A stretch of 64,000 nt of DNA, taken from an uncultured Bacteroidales bacterium (lineage in GTDB: Bacteria > Bacteroidota > Bacteroidia > Bacteroidales > F082). Of the stretch, positions 18,535 through 28,932 are shown piece after piece. A program made the position numbers and the translations under genes. The notes below the pieces were generated by a model. The model was not told the DNA's origin. It worked only from the letters and a program-made list of their open reading frames with translations, and did not search any database. Position 1 is the stretch's first letter; the number at the start of each line of letters is the position of its first letter. The stretch is taken from NCBI GenBank assembly GCA_946408345.1, contig CAMJRR010000007.1:1-64000 (forward strand). Reading direction: 5' to 3'.

Positions 18535-19857
18535 ATGAAACACAAAAACCACATCTGCATCCTGCTGATGGTCGCTTGCCTGACAACAAGTCTGAGCGCC
18601 TCAGCCCAGCACAAGACCGTTGTTTACGGCAGTCTCGGAGTAAGTAACGTGAACATCGGCATCGTTAACACAAAGAGAGGCACATGCACCAATGCCAAGG
18701 GACACTATGCGCTGTCACTGTATGGCCGCACGAAAGACATCAAACTTTACTACTCTTGTATCGGCTATCAGGACACTTTGGTAAACCTCACGTCAAAACA
18801 GCTACAACGCGATTCTATCAACATCAGCTTTAAGATGCTCCCTAAGAGCTACGCCTTGAGCGAAGTGACCGTAAGCGAAAACAAGCCAGAGATTGCCTAC
18901 CATGAGAAAATGGTCAGCCTTGTGACATACGAAATCAACGAGATGGGAATATACTTAATTGGTTATCGACAGAGCGGCAATGCATTACTCCATCTTTCGT
19001 TTGACCTCGACACCTTGTCGGTTCTGCCCATTGCCAAGAAATACGACAGGCTATACAAGGACGTGTTCGGCCAAATCCATCTGATGAGCTATGATTCAAC
19101 ATACCAGATTGGACACCGGCAACTTGGCAACACCTTTTTAGATATGGAACTGTTTTACGGGATGACCATTGACGATTTCTTTTATATCATGGGCGACAAT
19201 GCCGCAGTGACTGACAGTGTTTTTGTTATCGCCACCTACGGCCAAGGAGGTCAAGAATTGTATTACCATTATTTCAATCGAGGCAATCCCAACGGGCATC
19301 TCTTGGAGTATGTCTTCGACCAAATAGGGCTGGACTATATAGAAAACATGAGAAAATTTGGCGCATTCGGCATAATGCCAACATTCGCTACTTCTTCAAG
19401 TCATTACGCCAATTTCATAATGCGTCCTGATTCTAAAAGTTGGACATCAACTCCTCCAATTTACGACCCTCTATTTTCCGCAGGAAATGCTTTGTTCCTT
19501 TTCAACTTTGAGGCCGACAAAATTGAGCATTTCGACTCGAAAGCGCAAATGATAGAGAAAACATCAATGAAATTTCACCGCTACAAAAAATGGAATGGGA
19601 AATGGCTCATGAAAGACGGATGGAAAAAGCAAGTATTGGTAGACATGACCAGAAAGGAATTCTATGCGGTTTTTGAAAATGAAGGCGTGATGAGCATCTC
19701 GAAAATCGACCTCAAGACGGGACAGACCAAAGTCGTGGCAACATTGTCAGGCTTCCAATTTGTACAACTCCCCATGGTGAATGATGGCACATTGTATTTC
19801 CTGTATCACGCTGGTCCAACTCATAGCAAGGCACTGTATCGGATGAGGATTGATTAA
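18535..19857 (+). CDS. Secreted protein: carboxypeptidase-regulatory-like domain plus propeller-like region
   Basis: GTCTNAKGHYALSLYGRTKDIKLYYSCIGYQDTL; start at MKHKNHIC rather than GTG 18502. Confidence 0.8.
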   Translation: MKHKNHICILLMVACLTTSLSASAQHKTVVYGSLGVSNVNIGIVNTKRGTCTNAKGHYALSLYGRTKDIKLYYSCIGYQDTLVNLTSKQLQRDSINISFKMLPKSYALSEVTVSENKPEIAYHEKMVSLVTYEINEMGIYLIGYRQSGNALLHLSFDLDTLSVLPIAKKYDRLYKDVFGQIHLMSYDSTYQIGHRQLGNTFLDMELFYGMTIDDFFYIMGDNAAVTDSVFVIATYGQGGQELYYHYFNRGNPNGHLLEYVFDQIGLDYIENMRKFGAFGIMPTFATSSSHYANFIMRPDSKSWTSTPPIYDPLFSAGNALFLFNFEADKIEHFDSKAQMIEKTSMKFHRYKKWNGKWLMKDGWKKQVLVDMTRKEFYAVFENEGVMSISKIDLKTGQTKVVATLSGFQFVQLPMVNDGTLYFLYHAGPTHSKALYRMRID

Positions 19858-19875
19858 CCCTAAAACTCACAAGCC

Positions 19876-21162
19876 ATGAAAAAGACCACCTTTTATCTAT
19901 TGCTTTTCTGCATCGGCTTCATTTTTCAGGCCACAGCCCAAGAACGCGCCATCGTGCAAGGTATCTGTACCAACGAAAAAGGCAAAGCCATCGAAAACGT
20001 GAGCGTTTATGTGCATGACTCACAACTCATTGCTATAACAGACGAGAACGGCTGCTTCTCCTACACCCATGCCAAAGTTGGCGACCAACTTCGTTTCGCA
20101 CACATGGCCTACGAACCAACTCTTTACACTATCAAGGAAGAAGACCTGAACGGCAAACCTGTCAACATCAGTATCAAGACCAAGAAACATGAACTTCATG
20201 AGGTGGAAGTGAAGGCCAACGCACCGCACATCGCCTTCGACAACCCTGTTAGAAGCGTCGTCGACTATGTGATTTGCGATGACGGCATCTATATGTTAGC
20301 TTACCGACGCAAAAACTCCGTCCTTCTTCACCTTTCCTTAGAGATGGACACGCTTCATGAACTGAAAATTTCTTCCGAATACAAGAATGTCTTCAAGGAT
20401 TTTTACGGTTTCGTGCATGTCATCAGCAACGACAATGCATGCCAAGTGAGCTTTACCGGCTACAGTGAAAGAAAAAAGGAAGAAATGTATCTGCTTCCAC
20501 CAATATCCATTTCAAGATTTTACGAGCTTTACGGTCCCATCATCACTGTTTCCGACAGCGTGGTCATTACTGGACGATATGCGTTTTATGGTCTTGAGCA
20601 ATACTATTACTGCGTCACGCCTACAGCCGACACGGTGTATATGCTATACCACATCGCAGATGAGATGGCTCGTGATGACGTGCGGTACATGCTGGACAGA
20701 CATGGGGGCGGTCTTGACAAATTCACATTATATATGATGACCCTTTATCCGAAAAACTATTACATCTTCAACCCTATTTTCGGCATCGACAACAAGTTCT
20801 ATCTCTTTGCATATACCGATTGCGAAGTTCTTGTCTTCGACGCTGTCGGTAACGAATTGGAACGCTATCCTCTGACCTTCCACATGCGGAAGAAATGGAA
20901 CGGAATGATTGAAACAGACAAGCGTTGGAAGAGAAAGATGATGGCTGACGAAGCCAAGAAGGAGTTTTACAGCTATTTCGTCGATGACGGACTTTGCACT
21001 ATAATGCACATTGATTTAGAGACCGGAACAGCCAAACCCATCATGGACCTCAGCGGATATCCCTTTGCTCAGAATATGAGGATTCATGACGGAGTTTTGT
21101 ATTTCATTTATCCGACGGGTGTTAATCGGCGGAAGGCATTGTATCAGGTAAAGATAGACTGA
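19876..21162 (+). CDS. Secreted protein: carboxypeptidase-regulatory-like domain plus propeller-like region
   Basis: Near-copy of 17213..18505 except for the signal peptide. Confidence 0.8.
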   Translation: MKKTTFYLLLFCIGFIFQATAQERAIVQGICTNEKGKAIENVSVYVHDSQLIAITDENGCFSYTHAKVGDQLRFAHMAYEPTLYTIKEEDLNGKPVNISIKTKKHELHEVEVKANAPHIAFDNPVRSVVDYVICDDGIYMLAYRRKNSVLLHLSLEMDTLHELKISSEYKNVFKDFYGFVHVISNDNACQVSFTGYSERKKEEMYLLPPISISRFYELYGPIITVSDSVVITGRYAFYGLEQYYYCVTPTADTVYMLYHIADEMARDDVRYMLDRHGGGLDKFTLYMMTLYPKNYYIFNPIFGIDNKFYLFAYTDCEVLVFDAVGNELERYPLTFHMRKKWNGMIETDKRWKRKMMADEAKKEFYSYFVDDGLCTIMHIDLETGTAKPIMDLSGYPFAQNMRIHDGVLYFIYPTGVNRRKALYQVKID

Positions 21163-21290
21163 ATTAGTATGGATTTTTCGCCAACCAAACACAAAAGTGC
21201 TATGATGTCGGCTTAATGTTTCTGAAAAAAAGATCCCTCTTTATGTAGTATTTCGCCCTTTTTTGCGTCTAATAAGCAAATGATTCTAAC

Positions 21291-21773
21291 ATGAGAGAAA
21301 AAGAGAAGGCTTTTTCCGACCTTGTCAAAAAGTACAAAAACACGGTATTCACCGTGTGCTACCTCTTCTCGAAGGACCAGGACGAGGTGAACGACCTGTT
21401 CCAAGAGACGCTCATCAACCTTTGGCGGGGCTTCGACTCGTTCAAGGGGCAATGCGACGTGAAGACTTGGATTTGGCGCGTCAGCCTCAACACCTGCCTC
21501 ACCGCCGAGCGCAAGAAGAAACGCCGCGTGGAAACCGTGCCACTCTCGATGGACATCAACCTCTTCACCGACACCGACGACGACACCCGACAAATCCAGC
21601 AGCTCTACAGCCGCATCAATAAATTGGGGCTGGTCGACAGGGCCATCATCCTGCTTTGGCTTGAAAACATGAGCTACGAGGAAATCGGGCAAATCATCGG
21701 CATCTCCACCAAGAATGTCTCCGTCAAATTGGTCAGAATCAAGGAACAACTGAAGAAAATGTCAAACGATTAA
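21291..21773 (+). CDS. RNA polymerase sigma factor, ECF type
   Basis: KEKAFSDLVKKYKNTVFTVCYLFSKDQDEVNDLFQETLINLWRGFDSF...SYEEIGQIIGISTKNVSVKLVRIKEQLKK. Confidence 0.9.
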   Translation: MREKEKAFSDLVKKYKNTVFTVCYLFSKDQDEVNDLFQETLINLWRGFDSFKGQCDVKTWIWRVSLNTCLTAERKKKRRVETVPLSMDINLFTDTDDDTRQIQQLYSRINKLGLVDRAIILLWLENMSYEEIGQIIGISTKNVSVKLVRIKEQLKKMSND

Positions 21774-21784
21774 AACGCAAAGCC

Positions 21785-22375
21785 ATGGAAAACAACGAAT
21801 TGGAAGAAATGAAGGCGCAGTTGGCCACTTTGAACGAAAAGTTGGAGAACGAAAACATCGTTGACGAAAAGCTTCTCGGCGAAGCCACAAAAAAGCATTT
21901 GTCCGAATTGCAGCGGAAACTGATTGGCAGAATCATCATGTTTACAGTGTTGGTGGCCTTTTTTTACTGGAAACTTGAGCTTGGGATATTTTTGCTCTGG
22001 AGTTTGGGGCTTCTTGTCACAAGCATCTACGTATATTGGGTAGTTCGCAAAGGCAATTCCGCCTCTATGCCTGTGTCGCAATATGCGCGACGACTGCGCA
22101 ATGCCCTGAAAATCTATAAAATAGGAAACAGATTTCTATGGATTTCAACCATTCTCCTCATATTGGCTTGGGGAATATACGTGCTCATTTTAAATTGGCC
22201 ATCAAACCTAGAAACAGTATTCGTCATTTTCTTTGTGTGTTGCTTAATTGCTCTCATCATGTGGGTTACCTATTACATTAGCAATGTGTGTGTGTCACCA
22301 GATGTGGAACTCATGTTGGAGCAGGTTCTGGTGGATTTGGATAAAGACGATCAGAGTTCGATTAAATCGGCATAA
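21785..22375 (+). CDS. Membrane protein co-transcribed with the sigma factor (possible regulator)
   Basis: Coiled N-terminus then several hydrophobic segments; starts 12 bp after the sigma gene stop. Confidence 0.65.
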   Translation: MENNELEEMKAQLATLNEKLENENIVDEKLLGEATKKHLSELQRKLIGRIIMFTVLVAFFYWKLELGIFLLWSLGLLVTSIYVYWVVRKGNSASMPVSQYARRLRNALKIYKIGNRFLWISTILLILAWGIYVLILNWPSNLETVFVIFFVCCLIALIMWVTYYISNVCVSPDVELMLEQVLVDLDKDDQSSIKSA

Positions 22376-22431
22376 TTTTTGTAATATTTAATCTGTTTTT
22401 CACATAGTTAAACCATTGAAAATCATATTCT

Positions 22432-23661
22432 ATGAAGAAAATTTACTTTCTAGTGCTTTTGGTGGCACTCTCATTCCAAAGCGCCATGGCGCAAAACGAC
22501 AATCTGAAACATCCTTTCGAAATTGCCAAAGAAGAGGGTTTTGGTTACCGCGGATTGAAGAAATTGATTGGTATGGACAGCGTTTATGCTGGTACTTTTT
22601 TTGAAAGCTCTTACCACGATTTTCTTAGTGTCTTGTATTCACAGGTCGGACGATACAAAGAAGCAAGGCATGAGGCCGAAGCTGCGGGAACTATGTTCGT
22701 TAACCATAAGAGATTCGCACATAATTACAAGAACGCGATAGCCATTCCTTTGTCCAAAGTGATGGACAGCATCATCGAGAACAACCGAGTCATCATGTTG
22801 AACGAGATGCACATTAATCCACATAGTAGGGCTTTTGTCATCAGTTGGTTGGAGAAATGCTATGAAAACGGCTACCGTTACCTTGCTGCCGAAACGTTGT
22901 CTGAACAAGACTCTTTGCTCAACGAAAGACGCACCCCACTATTGAGAACAACGGGATTCTATAGTGACGAACCTGTTTTCGGCGATCTATTAAGGATAGC
23001 TCTTAACATGGGCTATACATTGGTACCATACGAGAGTTATGATTTCAACAAAAGAGAGGAAGGCCAAGCGGATAACCTCATAAATAACATTCTTGGGAAT
23101 GACCCCGAAGCGAAGTTTCTGCTTTTAGGCGGTATGGGCCATATCACCGACCGAAACGGTTGGAACACGATGGGTCGTTATTTCAAGGAAAAATCCGGCA
23201 TTGACCCATTCACAATGGACTGTGCACTGTATTTTGACGACCCTTATTGGGAAGCAGACTCTTTGCAGGCAATCTATTTCGATCTTATTGATGCCATGCC
23301 CCTCCGTGAACCCGTAATTATTTACGACACAGCAAAGCATATCTACATCAACTTTACGGGTATGGATGCCACTTGCTGTCTACCCTGCACACGCTTCATC
23401 GAAGACAACATCCCCGACTGGAAACTCTACAACGGCAAGGTGCTTTACACTATCAACCGCCGTTTTATTAAAAAGAACGGCTTCTCTGAAGGCTGTGTGA
23501 GCGCGTTCCTGAAATCGGAAGGCGAGCAGTGTGTTCCTGTCGACCAATATATGTACGGTAAAGATGAGAGTGAGTTCAAATTGGCACTTTATAAGGGCGA
23601 GTATTTGCTGCGGTTTGACGACGGGAAGGAGTATCGGTATGTTACCGTAACGGTGAAGTAA
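22432..23661 (+). CDS. Secreted protein, possible ChaN/TIKI/EreA-like superfamily
   Basis: Signal peptide; VIMLNEMHINPHSRAF, YLAAETLSEQDSL, LLGGMGHITDRNG resemble the E/H motifs of this group. Confidence 0.5.
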   Translation: MKKIYFLVLLVALSFQSAMAQNDNLKHPFEIAKEEGFGYRGLKKLIGMDSVYAGTFFESSYHDFLSVLYSQVGRYKEARHEAEAAGTMFVNHKRFAHNYKNAIAIPLSKVMDSIIENNRVIMLNEMHINPHSRAFVISWLEKCYENGYRYLAAETLSEQDSLLNERRTPLLRTTGFYSDEPVFGDLLRIALNMGYTLVPYESYDFNKREEGQADNLINNILGNDPEAKFLLLGGMGHITDRNGWNTMGRYFKEKSGIDPFTMDCALYFDDPYWEADSLQAIYFDLIDAMPLREPVIIYDTAKHIYINFTGMDATCCLPCTRFIEDNIPDWKLYNGKVLYTINRRFIKKNGFSEGCVSAFLKSEGEQCVPVDQYMYGKDESEFKLALYKGEYLLRFDDGKEYRYVTVTVK

Positions 23662-23669
23662 ATGATGTT

Positions 23670-25040
23670 ATGAAAGCGGCTAAACTTTATACCCTGTATG
23701 CAATGCTGATGATGAGCATTCCAATCATAGCCCAAGAACATGCCTTGGTTCAGGGCTATTGTAAGGATGAAAACAACAAACCTGTTGAGAATGTGAATAT
23801 CAGCATCGTGAATACGCAATATGGAACCAGCACCGATGCCAAAGGGCATTATGAGTTGCCGCTTTATGACCGTACCAAAACTATCAACCTTTATTATTCC
23901 TGCATCGGCTATCAAGATACCTTGGTGAGCCTTACACCGAAGCAGTTGCAGCGTGATACCATCAACATCAGCTTCAGATTTCGGAAGATGAGCTATGACC
24001 TTCAGGAAGTGGGTGTTACGGCTTACAGCGACTTTTACCGAAGTCCTCGGGGTACCAACATTGCCGACATAGCCTTTGCCGATGACAGGATTTTGGTGCT
24101 TGAAAACAGGGCAAAATCTTCCTCCTTACGACTTCTCGACCTCAACGGCAATGAGATGGGCGTTACGGAGTTTGATGACCTATATGATGGACTGTATATT
24201 GATGCTTTCGGCGACTTCCTTCTTTTGGGTCAGGACACTTGCTTGCAGGTGTATTTTGACACGACAGGTAAAGCATTGCCTGTTTCCACCTTCACGAAAG
24301 ACCTATTTCGCGACAAGATTAGGAAAATCGTGTTTGAGTTCAACAACGCTTATCTATTGCGCAGCACTGCCTACGAGAAGCGCGACTATTATGTGAAGGA
24401 GTTTCATGGGCAGGCGCAGACTTACAACTATGTGCTGAAAAACGACACTTTAAAGCAACGGCATTTTCTCTACCGTTTCATCGATACGGTGGCAGTCAAT
24501 GTGTGCCAATCCTATCTGAATGAGATATTTGCCATCTACAACAGTGAGGTGCCAGAGAATGAAAACGAGCTTGTTTTGGGTGTTTGGAATGGCAACCTGC
24601 TTCGTTTGGCTGTCAATTACAAGGTACACAAGAGAATTGGCTGGTATTGCCAAGTGTTGGCCACCGAGTACCATACCATAGCCTTGAAATTTGATGGTTT
24701 TATTCAACTTGTTGATTTGGAAAACTTTGAAATCGTGGAGTTTGATAAGACGTTCCAACTATCCAACAAACGGCCACTTACGATTGCTACAGGGAAGAAC
24801 TATTTTGCCAATCAGTTCCTTACTGATGAAGCCACGGGAAAGATTTACGGTCTTTTCGTCCAAAACGGAATCAATTATCTGGGTTGCTACGACCCAACCA
24901 AAGGCACGGTTGGAATGGGGCAAAAAGCCAGCAACAACATCTACCCACGGGCTTTCAAGGTGCATAATGGCTATGCCTATAGTGTGTTTTTCGATTCGGG
25001 GAGCAATCGCGGGGTGATTAGTCGGATGAAAATCGAGTAG
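23670..25040 (+). CDS. Secreted protein: carboxypeptidase-regulatory-like domain plus propeller-like region
   Basis: VQGYCKDENNKPVENVNISIVNTQYGTSTDAKGHYELPLYDRTKTINLYYSCIGYQDTL. Confidence 0.8.
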   Translation: MKAAKLYTLYAMLMMSIPIIAQEHALVQGYCKDENNKPVENVNISIVNTQYGTSTDAKGHYELPLYDRTKTINLYYSCIGYQDTLVSLTPKQLQRDTINISFRFRKMSYDLQEVGVTAYSDFYRSPRGTNIADIAFADDRILVLENRAKSSSLRLLDLNGNEMGVTEFDDLYDGLYIDAFGDFLLLGQDTCLQVYFDTTGKALPVSTFTKDLFRDKIRKIVFEFNNAYLLRSTAYEKRDYYVKEFHGQAQTYNYVLKNDTLKQRHFLYRFIDTVAVNVCQSYLNEIFAIYNSEVPENENELVLGVWNGNLLRLAVNYKVHKRIGWYCQVLATEYHTIALKFDGFIQLVDLENFEIVEFDKTFQLSNKRPLTIATGKNYFANQFLTDEATGKIYGLFVQNGINYLGCYDPTKGTVGMGQKASNNIYPRAFKVHNGYAYSVFFDSGSNRGVISRMKIE

Positions 25041-25205
25041 TTGTTTTCACGCAAATCCGTGTGTTTTTTTAGCACGCAGAATACGCTGAATTATATGAAG
25101 CGCAAAGCGACGCAAAATCTACATCCGGCAGGTTCAGCGATTTCTGCGGATTAACTTCGTTGAATCTGCGATTTCTGCGTGAAATAATTTCCATACCTTT
25201 GCGGC

Positions 25206-27152
25206 ATGAAAACCCTATTCAGATTACGATACGACAGCCGCTGGGGCGAGGAATTGTTCCTCACGGGAAACAGCACAGAATTAGGTAATTGGAACCCTGA
25301 CAAGGCTGTGCCTATGGAATATGTGGGGCCAGGGATTTGGTCGGCCCTTGTAGAGACGCGATTCATCGCATCTCTGAAACAAACAAAATACATTGATAAG
25401 ACGCGATCAATCGCGTCTCTACAAACCACGGAATACAAATATTTCATCCGTGAAAACAACCAAATCCGATGGGAAGACGGCCCCAACCGCATTTTGCCTG
25501 AAGGAAAAGACCGCACCTGGGACTGGTTCGGCCTCACCGAACGCCAAACGATGCAAGGCATGGCCGTACCGCTGTTCAGCCTACGCACAGAGGACGATTT
25601 CGGCATCGGTGAATATGCCGACCTGCCGAAATTAGGCGATTGGTGCGTGGCCAAAGGACTGAAAATCATCCAAATCCTGCCTATCAACGACACCACGGCG
25701 CACTATGACTGGGGCGATTCTTATCCTTATAATGCGATTTCGGCTTTTGCACTGAATCCGATTTACCTCAATCTCAAGCAATTGGGTATCTTGGAAGACA
25801 CAAACTTCAAACGAACAAGGACGGTGCTCAACAAAGAGGAATCCGTCAACTATCCCAAGGTGCTGAAAGCCAAATGGAAGTATTTCCAAATCGCTTTTGA
25901 ACAGCAATGGGACGTACTGAAAGAAACCGCTGATTTCCAGCAGTTTGTCAAAGACAACGAAGACTGGCTCCTTGACTATGCCCATTTTTGCGCCGAGCGC
26001 GATGGCAACGGCATAGAAATCCATCTCTTCCTGCAATACCACTGCGACAAGCAGCTGCGCGAGGCGGTCAAAGCCTTGCACGACAAGGGCATACTGCTGA
26101 AAGGCGACATCCCCATCGGCGTGAATCCCAAAGGCGTGGATGTGAAAAGCCATCCAGATTTGTTCAACCTCGATGTGCAAGTGGGCGCTCCGCCCGACGA
26201 CTTTGCCGCTGAAGGTCAAAACTGGGGTTTCCCATCCTACAACTGGGAAACGATGGCCAAGGACGGCTACGCCTGGTGGCAACGCCGCCTGCAAGTGATG
26301 GCGCGCTATTTCGACGCATACAGAATTGACCACATCCTGGGTTTCTTCCGCATTTGGGAGATCCCAAAAATGGCCAAGTCGGGCTTGCTGGGACATTTCA
26401 GCCCTGCCCTGCCGCTCAGTGTGGAAGAAATCGAAAGTCAAGGTTTCCATTTCATCAAAAGCAAGCATGTGAAGAAAGGCGTGAACACCCTTTTCATCCC
26501 TGCCCCGAACGAGAAAGACAAATACATCCCGCGCATTGAACTGCACAAGACCAAGTCGTATCAAGCCCTCAGTGAAAAGCAAAAACAGGCCATCGATGCC
26601 ATATACGAGGACTTCTATTTCCATCGTCACAACGACTTCTGGAAGCAGAAAGCCTTGGAAAAACTGCCCGCTTTGGTTAATGCGACAAAGATGATTGCTT
26701 GTGGCGAAGACCTCGGAATGATTCCCGCCTGCGTGCCTGAAGTGATGCAACAACTAGGCATCATGAGCCTTGAAGTGCAACGTATGCCCAAGGTATTCGG
26801 TCATCAATTTGTGCAGACCGAAGACCTACCCGAAAATTGTGTCTATACCACTGGTACCCACGACATGCCCACTTTGCGTGGCTGGCTGGCCGAAGACCGC
26901 GTCCGCACCCGCCAGTTCCTTGACAGCCTCGACCTCGACGACCGAAAAGTCACAGCAAAGACCCTAAAAAAGATCCTGGAAAAGCATTTGGACAGTCCTT
27001 CAAAGTGGAACATATACCCTTTGCAAGACCTTTTGGATTTGGATGAAAAAAATTGGTCGCCCAACCCTGCGGATGACCAAATCAATGTTCCTGCCAACGC
27101 CAAAAACCAGTGGAAATGGCGGATGAAGATGAATTTAGAGACTTTATTGTAG
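25206..27152 (+). CDS. malQ: 4-alpha-glucanotransferase (GH77) with N-terminal CBM20-like domain
   Basis: ELFLTGNSTELGNWNPDKAVPM; DAYRIDHILGFFRIWEIP; ACGEDLGMIPACVP; YTTGTHDMPTLRGW. Confidence 0.95.
   Translation: MKTLFRLRYDSRWGEELFLTGNSTELGNWNPDKAVPMEYVGPGIWSALVETRFIASLKQTKYIDKTRSIASLQTTEYKYFIRENNQIRWEDGPNRILPEGKDRTWDWFGLTERQTMQGMAVPLFSLRTEDDFGIGEYADLPKLGDWCVAKGLKIIQILPINDTTAHYDWGDSYPYNAISAFALNPIYLNLKQLGILEDTNFKRTRTVLNKEESVNYPKVLKAKWKYFQIAFEQQWDVLKETADFQQFVKDNEDWLLDYAHFCAERDGNGIEIHLFLQYHCDKQLREAVKALHDKGILLKGDIPIGVNPKGVDVKSHPDLFNLDVQVGAPPDDFAAEGQNWGFPSYNWETMAKDGYAWWQRRLQVMARYFDAYRIDHILGFFRIWEIPKMAKSGLLGHFSPALPLSVEEIESQGFHFIKSKHVKKGVNTLFIPAPNEKDKYIPRIELHKTKSYQALSEKQKQAIDAIYEDFYFHRHNDFWKQKALEKLPALVNATKMIACGEDLGMIPACVPEVMQQLGIMSLEVQRMPKVFGHQFVQTEDLPENCVYTTGTHDMPTLRGWLAEDRVRTRQFLDSLDLDDRKVTAKTLKKILEKHLDSPSKWNIYPLQDLLDLDEKNWSPNPADDQINVPANAKNQWKWRMKMNLETLL
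25350..25422. repeat. Pair of GTAGAGACGCGAT...ATCGCGTCTCTAC palindromes inserted in frame in malQ
   Basis: GTAGAGACGCGATTCATCGCATCTCT ... AGACGCGATCAATCGCGTCTCTAC, encoding VETRFIASLKQTKYIDKTRSIASLQ. Confidence 0.8.
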
Positions 27153-27199
27153 CCAATCCAATAAAAAACCTTACCTTTGAAGCCTAAATTCAAACCACC

Positions 27200-28045
27200 A
27201 TGAAATTCAAACCCTACAACCATAGCGAAGCTGCGCTTAATGAGCGCATCGCGTTAATTCTCAACGAAGAGAAGAAAAAAGGTCACGAAAAGGATGCCTT
27301 GAAAACCATCTTCCAAAGCATCGACTTCACCACCTTGGAAGCCTTCGACAACGAGGCCAAAATCAAAGACTTTTGCGAGAAAGCCTTAGCCTTCCCGAAG
27401 CAGAAGCCTTACCTCAGCGTACCCGCCATCTGCATCTACAGTCCTTTCATCCGTCAGGCAAAACAACTGCTCGCTGGCAGTGGCATCCGTGTGGCCACGG
27501 TAGCCTGCGCCTTCCCCTCGGGTATGATGTCTTTTGACTTGAAAGTCAATGAGGTGGAGTATTGCGTCAACGAAGGCGCCGATGAGGTGGATATGGTCAT
27601 CTCTCGCGGCACGTTCCTCGCTGGACGTTACAATGAGATCTTCAACGAGATCAAGACCATCAAGGAGACTTGCGGCAATAAGGCCAGACTAAAAGTCATC
27701 CTTGAGACGGGCGAACTGAAAACGGTTGAAAACATCCGCAAAGCCAGCGAATTGGCCATCCTCGCCGGTGCCGACTTCATCAAGACCTCGACGGGCAAAG
27801 TGCCAGTAGCCGCCACGCCTTTGGCTGCCATTGTCATGATTGACACCATTAAGGAATACTACGAGGCCACCGGCAAGAAGGTCGGCTTCAAGCCCGCCGG
27901 TGGCATGAAGACCCCTGATGACGCCCTCACCTATTATTATTTAGTAAAAAACATCCTCGGCGAACAATGGCTCAACCCAAATCTCTTCCGCGTAGGCACG
28001 AGCCGCCTTGCTGGATTGATTCTTGAACAGATAAATGAAAAATGA
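27200..28045 (+). CDS. deoC: Deoxyribose-phosphate aldolase
   Basis: VATVACAFPSG; ADEVDMVISRGTFLAG; ADFIKTSTGK; VGFKPAGGMKT. Confidence 0.96.
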   Translation: MKFKPYNHSEAALNERIALILNEEKKKGHEKDALKTIFQSIDFTTLEAFDNEAKIKDFCEKALAFPKQKPYLSVPAICIYSPFIRQAKQLLAGSGIRVATVACAFPSGMMSFDLKVNEVEYCVNEGADEVDMVISRGTFLAGRYNEIFNEIKTIKETCGNKARLKVILETGELKTVENIRKASELAILAGADFIKTSTGKVPVAATPLAAIVMIDTIKEYYEATGKKVGFKPAGGMKTPDDALTYYYLVKNILGEQWLNPNLFRVGTSRLAGLILEQINEK

Positions 28046-28141
28046 TGAATGCAATATTTTAAATGCAGAACTGGAGCGAAGCCCAGCAGCGCATCGCGAC
28101 ATTCTGCATTCTACATTCTTAATTCTTAATTAAAAACATAT

Positions 28142-28552
28142 ATGGCAACTATAAAAGGAACTTATAAAGGCAATCTCCGTAACGAGATGACCCATGTGCA
28201 GTCGGGTAACACTATTTTGACCGACGCACCTACCGACAATCACGGCAAAGGCGAAGCCTTCTCGCCCACCGACCTCGCCTGCGCAGCCCTCGCCGGCTGC
28301 ATGATGACCATCATGGGCATCAGCGCACAAGGCCACAAATTCGACATCGACGGCACCACCTACACGGTGAAGAAGACCATGAATGCCGACCCGCGCCGCA
28401 TTGGGCAAATCGACATCGTGTTCAATTTCCCTGCAAAGGAATACACCGAGAAACAGAAAGCCCTGCTGTGGGCCGCAGCCGAAAGCTGCCCCGTGGGCCG
28501 CTCGCTGCACCCCGATGTCATTGTTAACATCACCATGAACTTTCAAGCCTGA
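28142..28552 (+). CDS. OsmC family protein
   Basis: EAFSPTDLACAALAGCMMTIMGISAQ; AAESCPVGRSLHPDVIV. Confidence 0.9.
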   Translation: MATIKGTYKGNLRNEMTHVQSGNTILTDAPTDNHGKGEAFSPTDLACAALAGCMMTIMGISAQGHKFDIDGTTYTVKKTMNADPRRIGQIDIVFNFPAKEYTEKQKALLWAAAESCPVGRSLHPDVIVNITMNFQA

Positions 28553-28932
28553 TGGAATACGACATGCTTAAAGGACTCCACAACAGAGTGACGCTGGTGG
28601 TGGAGCATAAGGATACTGCTGCAGTCTACGGCTCGGGTGCCTTGGAGGTCTTTGCTACACCCGCCATGATTGCTCTTATGGAGAAAACTTGCCTCGAAAG
28701 TGTCGCCGACAAAATCGGTGAAGGCAACACTACCGTGGGTATCGCAGTCAACATCAAGCACTTGAAAGCCAGTTCCGTGGGTTCAACCATTCGTTGTGAA
28801 GCAGAACTCATCGAGGTAGACCGCCGCCGTTTAGTCTTTGAGGTGAAATGCTTCGAGGGCGAGACCCTTGTTGGCGAAGGCATCCATGAGCGCTTTATCG
28901 TTGACAGCGAGAAGTTTATGTCCAAATTTTAA
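28552..28932 (+). CDS. Hotdog-fold thioesterase (FlK-like)
   Basis: VFATPAMIALMEKTCLESVADKIGEGNTTVGIAVNIKHLKASSVGSTIRCEAEL. Confidence 0.85.
   Translation: MEYDMLKGLHNRVTLVVEHKDTAAVYGSGALEVFATPAMIALMEKTCLESVADKIGEGNTTVGIAVNIKHLKASSVGSTIRCEAELIEVDRRRLVFEVKCFEGETLVGEGIHERFIVDSEKFMSKF

Noticed and set aside
25632-26753. 373-aa ORF antisense to malQ
   Set aside because: Shadow ORF: the + strand shows unambiguous GH77 motifs and the antisense product has no recognisable domain.
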